Shown: in pieces, positions 52,158 through 60,112 of the stretch
Layout of the letters: every line of letters starts with the position of its first letter
Position numbering within the stretch: position 1 is the first letter of the stretch
NCBI RefSeq assembly: GCF_024506395.1
Contig: NZ_JANIBO010000001.1
Coordinates: forward strand, 1,847,914-1,911,913
Reading direction: 5' to 3'
Length of the DNA: 64,000 nucleotides
From: Cetobacterium sp. NK01
GTDB lineage: Bacteria > Fusobacteriota > Fusobacteriia > Fusobacteriales > Fusobacteriaceae
Made by a program: the position numbers and the translations under genes
The notes under the pieces: model-generated
Database searches by the model: none
What the model was told of the DNA's origin: nothing
Seen by the model: the letters and a program-made list of their open reading frames with translations, nothing else

Positions 52158-53355
52158 CTTTATTTAATATACTTTCCATAATAACTGCACATGAAGCATC
52201 TCCTAAGATGTTAGTAGAAGTTCTCATCATATCCATTATTCTGTCAATTCCAAATACTAGTGGAAGAGCTATAACAGGAACACCAGCAGCAGCTAAAACA
52301 GCAACAACAAGCAGGGAAGGTCCAGGAACTCCAGCAGTTCCAACAGCTCCAAGAACAGATGTAAGAACAATTGCTACATACTCACTTGGCCCAAGATCAA
52401 CGTTGAACATCTGAGCAAAGAACATAGTTACAAGACCGTATAACATAGCATTTCCATTCATGTTAACAGTAGCTCCCAATGGTAATATAAATGAAGCAGT
52501 TGAGTTTTTAACTCCAAGTTTTTTACAACATTCAGTATTAACTGGCAATGTAGCCATAGATGAAGCAGTTGAAAATGCTAAAATCTGGGCAGGTGCAGTC
52601 TTTTTAATAAATTTAATTGGCGATATTCCAGTAAACAGTTTAACAAATCCTGGTAACATAATAAAATGTATTAAACCAAGAGCTAAAGTAAATACTAAAA
52701 ATAGCTTTGTAACTAGTAAAAGTATATTGATACCAAAAAGTGCAATTGAGTTAGCCATTAGTGCGAAAACACCAAGTGGAGCTAAAAGAAGTATCTTTTC
52801 AATCATCTTTATTAAAGTTTCATTAACTGTTTCTAAAAGATCTATAATTGGTTTTTGTTTCTCATCAGATACTTTAGATAAACATAGTCCAAAGAATAGT
52901 GAAAAGAAAATAATTTGTAAAATATTTCCCTCTATAAGTGATTTAAATGGATTATCAGGTATTATATTGATAATAGTTCCCCAGAAATCTAATCCAGAGT
53001 TTGCCCCTGCATAAGCTCCTTCTTTTGCTAGTAGTGATGCAGGAACTACAACTCCAATTCCAGGATTGAATATATATCCAGCTCCAATTCCAATAACAAC
53101 AGCGATACATGATGTAAATAGATAGTATCCTAAAGTTAAAAGTCCAACTTTTCCAGCAGATTTCGTTTTACCTAAAGAGATAGCTCCAAGAATGATGTTA
53201 AAAAATACCAATGGAACAATAAGCATTGTGATTAATTTTAAAAATATGTCTCCTAATGGTGCAAATATTGCTGCTTTATCTTTTAAAATAAGTCCAGCAA
53301 TTATACCTAAAAACATAGAGATAATTATAGTTGTACTGTTACTAAGTTTCTTCAT
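52141..53355 (-). CDS. Dicarboxylate/amino acid:cation symporter
   Basis: A 404-residue DAACS-family (GltP/SdcS-like) Na+ or H+ symporter: N-terminal LKLITMLIVPLVFFNIILG, re-entrant serine-rich loop AFSTASSMATLPVN (about residues 266-279), LPLGATVNMNGNAMLYG and the closing GIDRIMDMMRTSTNILGDA carrying the substrate Asp/Arg region. It imports glutamate, aspartate, serine or C4-dicarboxylates. It has its own promoter at 53380-53408 and is not part of the choline locus. Confidence 0.92.
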   Translation of the reverse strand: MKKLSNSTTIIISMFLGIIAGLILKDKAAIFAPLGDIFLKLITMLIVPLVFFNIILGAISLGKTKSAGKVGLLTLGYYLFTSCIAVVIGIGAGYIFNPGIGVVVPASLLAKEGAYAGANSGLDFWGTIINIIPDNPFKSLIEGNILQIIFFSLFFGLCLSKVSDEKQKPIIDLLETVNETLIKMIEKILLLAPLGVFALMANSIALFGINILLLVTKLFLVFTLALGLIHFIMLPGFVKLFTGISPIKFIKKTAPAQILAFSTASSMATLPVNTECCKKLGVKNSTASFILPLGATVNMNGNAMLYGLVTMFFAQMFNVDLGPSEYVAIVLTSVLGAVGTAGVPGPSLLVVAVLAAAGVPVIALPLVFGIDRIMDMMRTSTNILGDASCAVIMESILNKEKEVV

Positions 53356-53379
53356 AAATTTCTTTCTCCTATTTATTAA

Positions 53380-53408
53380 ATTATATTGTTAATTTTATCA
53401 CATCACAA
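53380..53408 (-). promoter_or_regulatory. Promoter of the dicarboxylate symporter
   Basis: On the minus strand: -35 TTGTGA (53403-53408), 17-bp spacer, -10 TATAAT (53380-53385). Confidence 0.6.
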
Positions 53409-53488
53409 ATAAAAAGTAAAATTTTATTTTGCAAAATATTGAAAAAAGTTTTTCAAAACTTGAAAGATTAAAGAAAAAACTCAAAAAC

Positions 53489-53516
53489 TTGACTTAGTTT
53501 GAAATAACGGTATACT
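53489..53516 (+). promoter_or_regulatory. Promoter of the secreted protein gene
   Basis: -35 TTGACT (53489-53494), 16-bp spacer, -10 TATACT (53511-53516). Confidence 0.6.
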
Positions 53517-53544
53517 ATTTGTAAGAAAAGTTTTGGAGGGTAAA

Positions 53545-54414
53545 GTGAAAAAAGTATTTTTATTAAGTGCATTAATATTTGTGTCATCTCTTACTATGAG
53601 TGAAACAAAAATACCTAATTGGACAGTACAGCCTAAAGAGGGTGTTGTAAAAGGTGATTACTATAAAATTGAGGAAAGATTTCGTCAAGGACATTTAGGA
53701 ACTTTAGAAGTAGTAAAAAATAATGGGAAATTAGTTCATGTAGAGTTTAATGAGTTAACAAGACCTAATTATTACAATCGTTTTTATCAAAATGTTTCAA
53801 AAAGACTATCACCATATAATTTTTCAATGGCAGAAAAAAGTGGAGTAGCTTGGATAGAGGGAGTTTTAGCTGCTGAAAATCAAATGATAAAAGAACAAAG
53901 ATTAACAGGAACTTTTGATATGGTAGCTGGAGCATCAAATAGTATTCAACAATCTATGGTTCCTTTAGCAGAAAAACTAAATTCTAAAATGAATAAAAAG
54001 TCTAATGCTAAATACTATAGCATTTCAGAAAACTTTGGAAATGGATTAACAGGATTTTTAAAAGTTATAGTAGAAAATGGGAAGATAGTAGAGTGTAAAT
54101 ATGATGAAATATTTGCAGATACTAAAGATGAAATAAAAGATAAGAGTTTAAAAAGTTTTTATAGACAATCAAAGTATTGGAGTATTATGTATGATGAACC
54201 ATCACGTATAGGATTTAATGTGCAAATGGATGAATTAAATAATAAAGTTGTAAAAACACAAAATCTTTTAGATTTAACAGACCTTCCTGCTACAGAAAAA
54301 TCAGGAAATTACAAGAAAAGTGGATTTACAAGAAGAAATACAGCTTGGGATAACTATTTAAAATTAGCAGAAAAAATGAAAGCTGAATTAGAAAAAGATA
54401 AAGTATTAAATTAA
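53545..54414 (+). CDS. Secreted protein with two FMN-binding-like repeats
   Basis: About 289 residues starting at GTG 53545, which has GGAGGG upstream; the frame is open to a TTG at 53533. A signal peptide (KKVFLLSALIFVSSLTMS) is followed by two similar units: YKIEERFRQGHLGTLEVVKNNGKLVHVEFNE (about 36-66) and YSISENFGNGLTGFLKVIVENGKIVECKYDE. The G-K-I/L-V pattern recalls FMN-bind domains of membrane-anchored immunogens, but the flavinylation Ser/Thr motif is not clear. Likely periplasmic; function unknown. Confidence 0.7.
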   Translation: MKKVFLLSALIFVSSLTMSETKIPNWTVQPKEGVVKGDYYKIEERFRQGHLGTLEVVKNNGKLVHVEFNELTRPNYYNRFYQNVSKRLSPYNFSMAEKSGVAWIEGVLAAENQMIKEQRLTGTFDMVAGASNSIQQSMVPLAEKLNSKMNKKSNAKYYSISENFGNGLTGFLKVIVENGKIVECKYDEIFADTKDEIKDKSLKSFYRQSKYWSIMYDEPSRIGFNVQMDELNNKVVKTQNLLDLTDLPATEKSGNYKKSGFTRRNTAWDNYLKLAEKMKAELEKDKVLN

Positions 54415-54416
54415 AA

Positions 54417-54454
54417 AAAAGTGTGAGATTGATATTTGTTAATCTCACACTTTT
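54417..54454. terminator. Bidirectional intrinsic terminator
   Basis: Perfect 14-bp stem (54417-54430 with 54441-54454), 10-base loop, A and T runs either side. Confidence 0.9.
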
Positions 54455-54464
54455 ATTTTAATAA

Positions 54465-55058
54465 CTATTTTCCAATATATGATCCTAAATAGTTAAGTAT
54501 TTTCTTTTTAATTCTTTGAATTGTATTATCAATTTTTTTAGGAGTCTCTCCTAAAATTTCAGAGATTTCGATATATGTGTATTCTTTACATAAATGATAG
54601 AATACTTTTTTCTCTAAATCACTTAAATTATCAACTAAAAATGTTTCTAAAAGTTTAACTAACTCTTTTCCTAAAACAATCTCTTCAGGATTATAGAAGT
54701 TTATAGATGGTGCATTGTATTTAGTAACCTCTTCAAATCCAACATACTCTTCACCCATAACAGCTGAGTTAAGATTTTGATACTTAGCAGAGCTATGTGT
54801 TTTAACAGCTGTTATTATCTGTCTTCTAATACATAGATTTGCAAAAGTATTAAAACATGCATTTTTTGTTTCATCATAAGATTTAATGGCTTTCATAAGT
54901 CCAATATAACCTTCTTGAAGTAAATCATCTGATTCAGCTCCTTTTAAGAAAAACTTACGATTGTTTCTTAAAATTGAACTTTGGTACTCGTGGAAGATTT
55001 TTTCTGTTGCCTCTTCGTCTCCTTGTTGTGCTAACTTAATGTCTCTAATTTCTATCAT
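54465..55058 (-). CDS. Sigma-70 family sigma factor, SigH-like
   Basis: A 197-residue sigma factor. Region 2 shows AESDDLLQEGYIGLMKAIKSYD and FNTFANLCIRRQI (core binding and -10 recognition, residues about 40-80). Region 4 has LSDLEKKVFYHLCKEYTYIEISEILGETPKKIDNTIQRIKKKI. The layout matches Firmicute-like SigH rather than ECF factors, in an apparent non-sporeformer. The ribosome site before the ATG is weak (GGGGGA), so translation may be limited. The regulon is unknown. Confidence 0.85.
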   Translation of the reverse strand: MIEIRDIKLAQQGDEEATEKIFHEYQSSILRNNRKFFLKGAESDDLLQEGYIGLMKAIKSYDETKNACFNTFANLCIRRQIITAVKTHSSAKYQNLNSAVMGEEYVGFEEVTKYNAPSINFYNPEEIVLGKELVKLLETFLVDNLSDLEKKVFYHLCKEYTYIEISEILGETPKKIDNTIQRIKKKILNYLGSYIGK

Positions 55059-55409
55059 GGTCTCGTCCCCCGACTTTCTTTGATATGTTTCTTACTCTGT
55101 AATGATATCAAAAAATTAAAATAAAATAAATATTCCAAATTTTTCTTTTTTTTTTTATTTTTTGATATATAAACATAATTTATGAAAATGGGAAAGTCAG
55201 TGTTTGTAAGGCGAACTAAAAATATACATATTTTGTACAGTAACGAAAATGGGAAAAAAATGAAGAAAAACGGGAAAAACAAGGTAAAAAAAGGAAAAAT
55301 AAAATGAAGATAGTATAAAAGAAAATTTAATTTAAAATAGACAGTTTATAGACAACATATAGAAAGAGACACGACAATAGCTTATAGAATGAGACTTCCA
55401 AAAAAAAAG
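55059..55409. other. Gene-free AT-rich region between the sigma factor and the peptidase
   Basis: No convincing gene is seen. A 12-bp sequence GAAAATGGGAAA occurs exactly twice (55184-55195 and 55245-55256), with a weaker AACGGGAAAAAC near 55268. An ORF on the minus strand across the poly-A/T tract is of low complexity and was not accepted. Confidence 0.5.
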
Positions 55410-55437
55410 TGGACAATTATTTTTTTGAAAATATAAT
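55410..55437 (+). promoter_or_regulatory. Promoter of the M20 peptidase gene
   Basis: -35 TGGACA (55410-55415), 16-bp spacer, -10 TATAAT (55432-55437), about 40 bases before the start codon. Confidence 0.55.
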
Positions 55438-55477
55438 AGGAGAGTAAAAACTAATAGAAACTGGAGGATGCAAAATA

Positions 55478-56650
55478 ATGGGAAATAATTTAGAAAAAGC
55501 TTTTAGTTTTATAGACAGTAAAAGTGATGAGATGAGACTATTGTGGGAAAATATTTGTAAAATGGAATCGTACTCTTATGACTTTGAAGAGATTGATAAA
55601 GTTCAGTCGTATTTAGAAAAAGAGTTTTCAAAAGCAGGGATGGAAACAAAAATATATAACTTTGAAGGAAGTGGAAATAGTTTAGTAGCTTCTTACAAAG
55701 GAGAAAATGTTCTTCCTGGTGTAGCTTTTATGGGGCATGTGGATACTGTTCATAAAAAAGGAAGGTTTGGAGAAAATCCTGTTAAAATAGAGGATGGAAT
55801 AATTTATGGTCCAGGAGTTTTAGATTGTAAGGGTGGAGTTGTAGTAGGGTTTTTAGCTGCTCAAGCACTGAAACATATTGGAATAGATAGAGAGATAAAA
55901 CTTGTTTATTCAGGAGATGAGGAGATTCAGCACTCTACATCTTTAGGAAAAGGAGCAGATGTATTTTTAAATGAAGTAAAAGGATTTGCAGCAGCTTTTG
56001 ACTGTGAAACTGGATTTGTAGATGGAAGAATAGCTGTAGGACGTAAAGGTGGAGCAGTTTATAAAATAAAAATAACAGGAAAAGGAGCTCATGCAGGAAA
56101 TGAGCCTCAAAATGGAATAAGCGCTATAAAAGAAGCTGCTCATAAAACTATTAACTTAGAAAAGTTAACAAACTATGATGGGATAACTTACAATGTTGGA
56201 GTTATAAAGGGTGGAACAGTTGCAAACAGTATTCCAGCTGATTGTGAACTTCAAATAGATGTAAGATTTAGAACAAATAAAGATGTAGAGATAGCACAAA
56301 AAGTTTTAGAAGATATTACAAACACATCATATGTAGAGGGAACTACAGCAACATTAGAAACAGTTTCTTTAATGCATCCAATGGAAAAAACAGATGGAAA
56401 TATGAGATTATTTGAATTAGTAAAGAGATCATCTTTAGAAAATGGATTTGTAGAACCAAAAGAGTGTGTATTAGGTGGAGCATCTGATGCGGCGTACAGT
56501 GTTATGGCAGGAGTTCCAACAGTGTGTGCAATAGGAGTTAGAGGATATGCTAATCATACTTTAGAGGAAAGAGCTGTGGTAAGTTCTTTAGAAGAGAGAG
56601 CAAAGCTATTAGTAGCAACTGTTTTAAATATGCCGAAAGATTTTAAATAA
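55478..56650 (+). CDS. M20 family metallopeptidase / amidohydrolase
   Basis: A 390-residue M20 peptidase (ArgE/DapE/carboxypeptidase G2 group). Metal ligands are visible: H87 in GHVDTVH, D116 in GVLDCKGG, the catalytic DEE (147-149) in YSGDEEIQ, and a later His in GYANHTLEERA. The lid/dimerisation domain includes KGAHAGNEPQNGISAI. It hydrolyses an acyl-amino acid or dipeptide. Two YjiH/YjiG-like membrane genes follow, pointing to uptake and hydrolysis of a peptide-like substrate. Confidence 0.9.
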   Translation: MGNNLEKAFSFIDSKSDEMRLLWENICKMESYSYDFEEIDKVQSYLEKEFSKAGMETKIYNFEGSGNSLVASYKGENVLPGVAFMGHVDTVHKKGRFGENPVKIEDGIIYGPGVLDCKGGVVVGFLAAQALKHIGIDREIKLVYSGDEEIQHSTSLGKGADVFLNEVKGFAAAFDCETGFVDGRIAVGRKGGAVYKIKITGKGAHAGNEPQNGISAIKEAAHKTINLEKLTNYDGITYNVGVIKGGTVANSIPADCELQIDVRFRTNKDVEIAQKVLEDITNTSYVEGTTATLETVSLMHPMEKTDGNMRLFELVKRSSLENGFVEPKECVLGGASDAAYSVMAGVPTVCAIGVRGYANHTLEERAVVSSLEERAKLLVATVLNMPKDFK

Positions 56651-56684
56651 AAATAAAAAAGACAAAGAAAGGAAATAAAAAAAA

Positions 56685-57332
56685 ATGAGTAATAATAATA
56701 CTAAAAAAAATATAATAGCATGGTTATCACTAGTTATGTTGATAATGATATTTTCAGGAGCATTTCAAAAAGTTGAAGGGCCTTTAAGAGCACTAGATTT
56801 TAATACATTAGCAGGAAGTTTTGGAAAGGTATCTGGAAAACTAGACTTTAGAGGAGCTGGTGGAACAGGAGCTAAAGAGGGATTCTTATTTGCTTTAACA
56901 CTTATACCAACAACGATGTTAGCTTTAGGACTTATTGAAGTAGCACAAGAGTTAGGTGGTTTAAGAGTAGCTTCAAAGATTTTTACTCCTCTTTTAAAAC
57001 CTTTAATGGGATTACCTGGTGTAGTTGGATTAACATTTGTAAGTACATTTACATCTTCAGATGTAGGAGCTGTAATGACAAAAGAACATTTTGAAAACGA
57101 CGAAATAACAGATGATCAAAGAGCAGTTTTTGTAGCTTATCAATATGCAGGGTCAGGAGTAATAAATAATACTTTAACTGGAGGAGCACCACTTATAGCA
57201 GTTTCAATTGTTCCAGTTGGATTGATTATTCTTATTCAAATTGTAGTAAAAATTATAGGAGCAAATATAGTAAGACTTTACTGTAAAAGATTAAATCAAA
57301 AAGAAGCGAAAAAAGATAAAGCATTTGCTTAG
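56685..57332 (+). CDS. YjiH-like nucleoside-recognition (Gate) domain membrane protein
   Basis: A 215-residue membrane protein with about five helices and a Gate domain pattern (GAKEGFLFALTLIPTTMLALGLIEVAQELGGLRVA, then PLMGLPGVVGLTFVSTFTSSDVGAVMTKEHF). The same two-gene arrangement (YjiH about 220 aa and YjiG about 155 aa next to a peptidase gene) exists in E. coli beside iadA. A transport role for peptides or amino acids is inferred. Confidence 0.8.
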   Translation: MSNNNTKKNIIAWLSLVMLIMIFSGAFQKVEGPLRALDFNTLAGSFGKVSGKLDFRGAGGTGAKEGFLFALTLIPTTMLALGLIEVAQELGGLRVASKIFTPLLKPLMGLPGVVGLTFVSTFTSSDVGAVMTKEHFENDEITDDQRAVFVAYQYAGSGVINNTLTGGAPLIAVSIVPVGLIILIQIVVKIIGANIVRLYCKRLNQKEAKKDKAFA

Positions 57333-57343
57333 GAGGAAATTTA

Positions 57344-57820
57344 GTGAGTACATCAAATACAAAACAGGTTAGTGTAGTAGAAACATTTATGAAAGGAGCT
57401 AAAAAAGGTCTTTATATAGGATTGGAATTAATAGCTCCAGCAATGGTTATGGCATATGCTTTAATAGCAATTTTAACAGTGACAGGGATGATGCCAATAA
57501 TAGGAAAATATCTATCTCCTGTAATGGCAATCTTTGGATTACCAGGAGAAGCAACAGTAGCTCTAATAGCAGCCTTTTTTGCTAAGGCAGCAGGAGCGGC
57601 AAGTGCACTGCTTCTTTATGAACAAGGGCTTATAAATCAAGAGCAAGCAACAATACTATTTCCAACTGTTATAATAATGGGAACTTTAGTAGGACATTTT
57701 GCTAGAATAGTTTTAGTTTCAGATGTGGCAAAAAAATATCACAAGTTACTATTGATGGTTCCTCTTATAGATGCAGTTATAGTGATGCTTTTAATGAGAG
57801 TGATATTAAAATTTTATTAA
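57344..57820 (+). CDS. YjiG-like Gate domain membrane protein
   Basis: A 158-residue membrane protein, partner of the preceding gene (KGLYIGLELIAPAMVMAYALIAILTVTGMMPIIGKYLSPVM, then AAFFAKAAGAASALLLYEQG). It starts at GTG 57344 behind AGGAGG, 11 bp after the yjiH-like stop, so the pair is translated together. The two halves resemble SpmA/SpmB and YjiH/YjiG pairs of transport-like proteins. Confidence 0.8.
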   Translation: MSTSNTKQVSVVETFMKGAKKGLYIGLELIAPAMVMAYALIAILTVTGMMPIIGKYLSPVMAIFGLPGEATVALIAAFFAKAAGAASALLLYEQGLINQEQATILFPTVIIMGTLVGHFARIVLVSDVAKKYHKLLLMVPLIDAVIVMLLMRVILKFY

Positions 57821-57852
57821 TTTAATTGATCTCTGGTAAAGAGAGGGATAAT

Positions 57853-58818
57853 ATGATTGAAAAGGATTTTGAAAGCGTTGTTGAACTTAGAAAAAAAAGA
57901 AAAATGACGCAAAGAGATTTAGCTAGAGTAACTGGATTAAATATAAGAACTATAAGTCGTTTTGAAAATGGGGAAACAATATCGGCTGATTCAGAAAAAA
58001 AGATATATATAGCATTAGGCTATGATTTTTTACAAGATACAGATCTTTATTTAGAAAAAGTGAAAAGATCTTTTGATAAACAAGCAAGTGGTTATAATGA
58101 ATATACTCTTTTAACAGACAATACATATTTAAGTAGAATATTAAATATAGGACATCCATTTAAAGATAAAAGAGTTTTAGATTTAGGGTGTGGAACAGGC
58201 TTGTTATCTTTAAGCCTTGCAGATAAAGCAAAGGAGATAGTTGCTTTAGATATAAGTAACGGTATGATTAACAGTTTAAAGGCTAAAATAAAAAAAAGAG
58301 AGATAAAAAATATAAGTGCTATAAAGGGGGATATCCACAATACAGAATTTCCAGATAACTTTTTCGACACAATAGTATGCGTTCTTTCCTTTCATCATTT
58401 TCATGATATAAGTAGAGTTATGCAAATACTAAAAAGAATATTAAAACCTTTTGGGGAGATTATAGTAGTTGATATATATAGTTCATCAAATGAGGGAGAT
58501 CAGATTTTACAAAACACTTGTGAAAAAATCAGAGATTTTTCTCATAATAAATTTTTTACATTAAAGGAGTTAAAAGAACTTTTAAAAGATTTTGATTTTG
58601 GTGGATTTGAAGTGGAGAAATTTGAGGTTAAAAGAAATTATAAAGACTGGATAAAAATGGCAAATTTTGAAGATAGTGACAAGATATTATTTAATTTATT
58701 AAAAGGATTAGCTTTAAACGGGATTTCAATGGGGAGTGATCTAAGACTAGAAGAGAATACTGTAAAATTCACTCAAAATATGGTGACAATTAAGGCTATA
58801 AATTTTAAAAACTTCTAA
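57853..58818 (+). CDS. XRE-type HTH regulator fused to a SAM-dependent methyltransferase
   Basis: About 321 residues. The N terminus is a Cro/CI helix-turn-helix (KMTQRDLARVTGLNIRTISRFENGETIS, residues about 17-44). From about residue 95 a class I methyltransferase follows: motif I VLDLGCGTGLLSLSL, motif II VALDIS, IKGDIHNTEFPDNFFDTIVCVLSFHHF and FGEIIVVDIYSS. The start is set at ATG 57853 with GAGAGGG upstream rather than the TTG at 57826. The fusion suggests a DNA-binding protein responding to, or acting on, a small molecule. Substrate unknown. Confidence 0.85.
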   Translation: MIEKDFESVVELRKKRKMTQRDLARVTGLNIRTISRFENGETISADSEKKIYIALGYDFLQDTDLYLEKVKRSFDKQASGYNEYTLLTDNTYLSRILNIGHPFKDKRVLDLGCGTGLLSLSLADKAKEIVALDISNGMINSLKAKIKKREIKNISAIKGDIHNTEFPDNFFDTIVCVLSFHHFHDISRVMQILKRILKPFGEIIVVDIYSSSNEGDQILQNTCEKIRDFSHNKFFTLKELKELLKDFDFGGFEVEKFEVKRNYKDWIKMANFEDSDKILFNLLKGLALNGISMGSDLRLEENTVKFTQNMVTIKAINFKNF

Positions 58819-58838
58819 AATAGAAAAAGAGGTAATAA

Positions 58839-60011
58839 ATGAAAGAGATGTTATTGATGTTAGCAATTATAATATGTATATTTGCTATTGGGGATATATT
58901 AAGTGTTTTTACAAAAGCTAAGTTATCGTCGATATTTGTAGCTTTACTTATTTTTTTAATACTATTTATGTTGAAAATAATACCAGTTGATATTGTTGAA
59001 ATATCTGGTTTAACAAAAGTTGGTCGTTGGGCTAGTCCTATTTTGGTTTTTGGAATGGGAACAATGGTAAATTTCAAACAATTGAAATCAGAGTGGAGAA
59101 CAGTTTTAGTTTCAATGATTTCAATGTTTGGTGCTATTGGGTTTATGATGTTAGCAATACCGATAATTGGTAAAAATTCAACTTTAGTAGCAGTTCCTAT
59201 AATAAATGGAGGAATTGTTGCTACAAATATAATGGTTAGCGGAGCGTTAGAAAAAGGATTTCCAATGGCAGCTGCATTTGGTACATTGATATATGCCTTG
59301 CAAAAATTTGTAGGGACACCAATAGCTTCTTACTACGGATTAAAAGAAGCTAAAAATATAGTGAAAAAACACAGAGAAAACTTTAGTCTACAAAATGAGA
59401 TTAAAGATGAAATAGATGACGAAAGAAAAAAGATAAGATTTTCAGAAAAAAATAAAGCGTATTTTACCCCTTTTGTTTGCTTTGGAATAACAACTTTAGG
59501 AGCTTACATGGGTTTTTTATTACAAGATTTAACTAGTATAAATAATACAATATGGTGTCTAATTATAGGTGCTACACTTTCTCACTACGGGGTTGTTCCA
59601 GAGAAAATTTTAGATCATGGAAAGGCTTCAGGATTTATAACTATAGCTGTTTTTGCTGGAATAATTCCCTCTTTGGCAAAAATAACAACAACAGATTTAC
59701 TCTCTTTAGGATGGCATTTAATAGTTGTATTTGGAGCTTTAGTTATAGGAAGTTTTATAACTATGTATATATTGCCAACTTGGAAAATAATTGGATCTAG
59801 AAATATATCTATGGGAATTGCTATGGCTCAGCTTTTAGGATTTCCAGCAACCTTACTTGTAGCTCAAGAGATATCTTTAGCAGTAGCTGAAACAGATTTA
59901 GAGTATAAAGCTATTATGGAAAAAATAGGACCAGCATATGTAGTTTCAGGATTAGTTTCTGTAACGACGCTGTCTGTGGTAGTAGCGGGGTATTGTTTAG
60001 AATTTTTATAA
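58839..60011 (+). CDS. Polytopic membrane protein, putative transporter
   Basis: A 390-residue protein with about 10 transmembrane helices, a cytoplasmic charged loop around residues 175-205 (HRENFSLQNEIKDEIDDERKKIRF) and GGIVATNIMVSGALEKGFP in the first half. It may belong to a DUF3100-like or glutamate-symporter-like group, but I do not recognise it firmly. It follows the XRE-methyltransferase gene by 20 bp on the same strand, so the two are probably one operon with the peptidase genes upstream. Confidence 0.65.
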   Translation: MKEMLLMLAIIICIFAIGDILSVFTKAKLSSIFVALLIFLILFMLKIIPVDIVEISGLTKVGRWASPILVFGMGTMVNFKQLKSEWRTVLVSMISMFGAIGFMMLAIPIIGKNSTLVAVPIINGGIVATNIMVSGALEKGFPMAAAFGTLIYALQKFVGTPIASYYGLKEAKNIVKKHRENFSLQNEIKDEIDDERKKIRFSEKNKAYFTPFVCFGITTLGAYMGFLLQDLTSINNTIWCLIIGATLSHYGVVPEKILDHGKASGFITIAVFAGIIPSLAKITTTDLLSLGWHLIVVFGALVIGSFITMYILPTWKIIGSRNISMGIAMAQLLGFPATLLVAQEISLAVAETDLEYKAIMEKIGPAYVVSGLVSVTTLSVVVAGYCLEFL

Positions 60012-60024
60012 TATAAATAAGTAG

Positions 60025-60055
60025 ACGACTAAACTTTTTAAGTTTAGTCGTTTTG
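60025..60055. terminator. Intrinsic terminator
   Basis: 12-bp stem (60025-60036 with 60040-60051), 3-base T loop, followed by TTTTG. Confidence 0.8.
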
Positions 60056-60112
60056 TATTTAAAAAATATGCTATAATATACTATACAAATTAAATGTAAT
60101 AAAAGGTGAGAG

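Noticed and set aside
52460..53014. 184-codon plus-strand ORF
   Set aside because: It is antisense to the dicarboxylate symporter and has no ribosome site or family pattern.
55055..55282. 75-codon minus-strand ORF upstream of the sigma factor
   Set aside because: Its composition (Phe/Lys runs) is produced by poly-A/T tracts, it lacks a convincing ribosome site, and it overlaps the sigma factor start.
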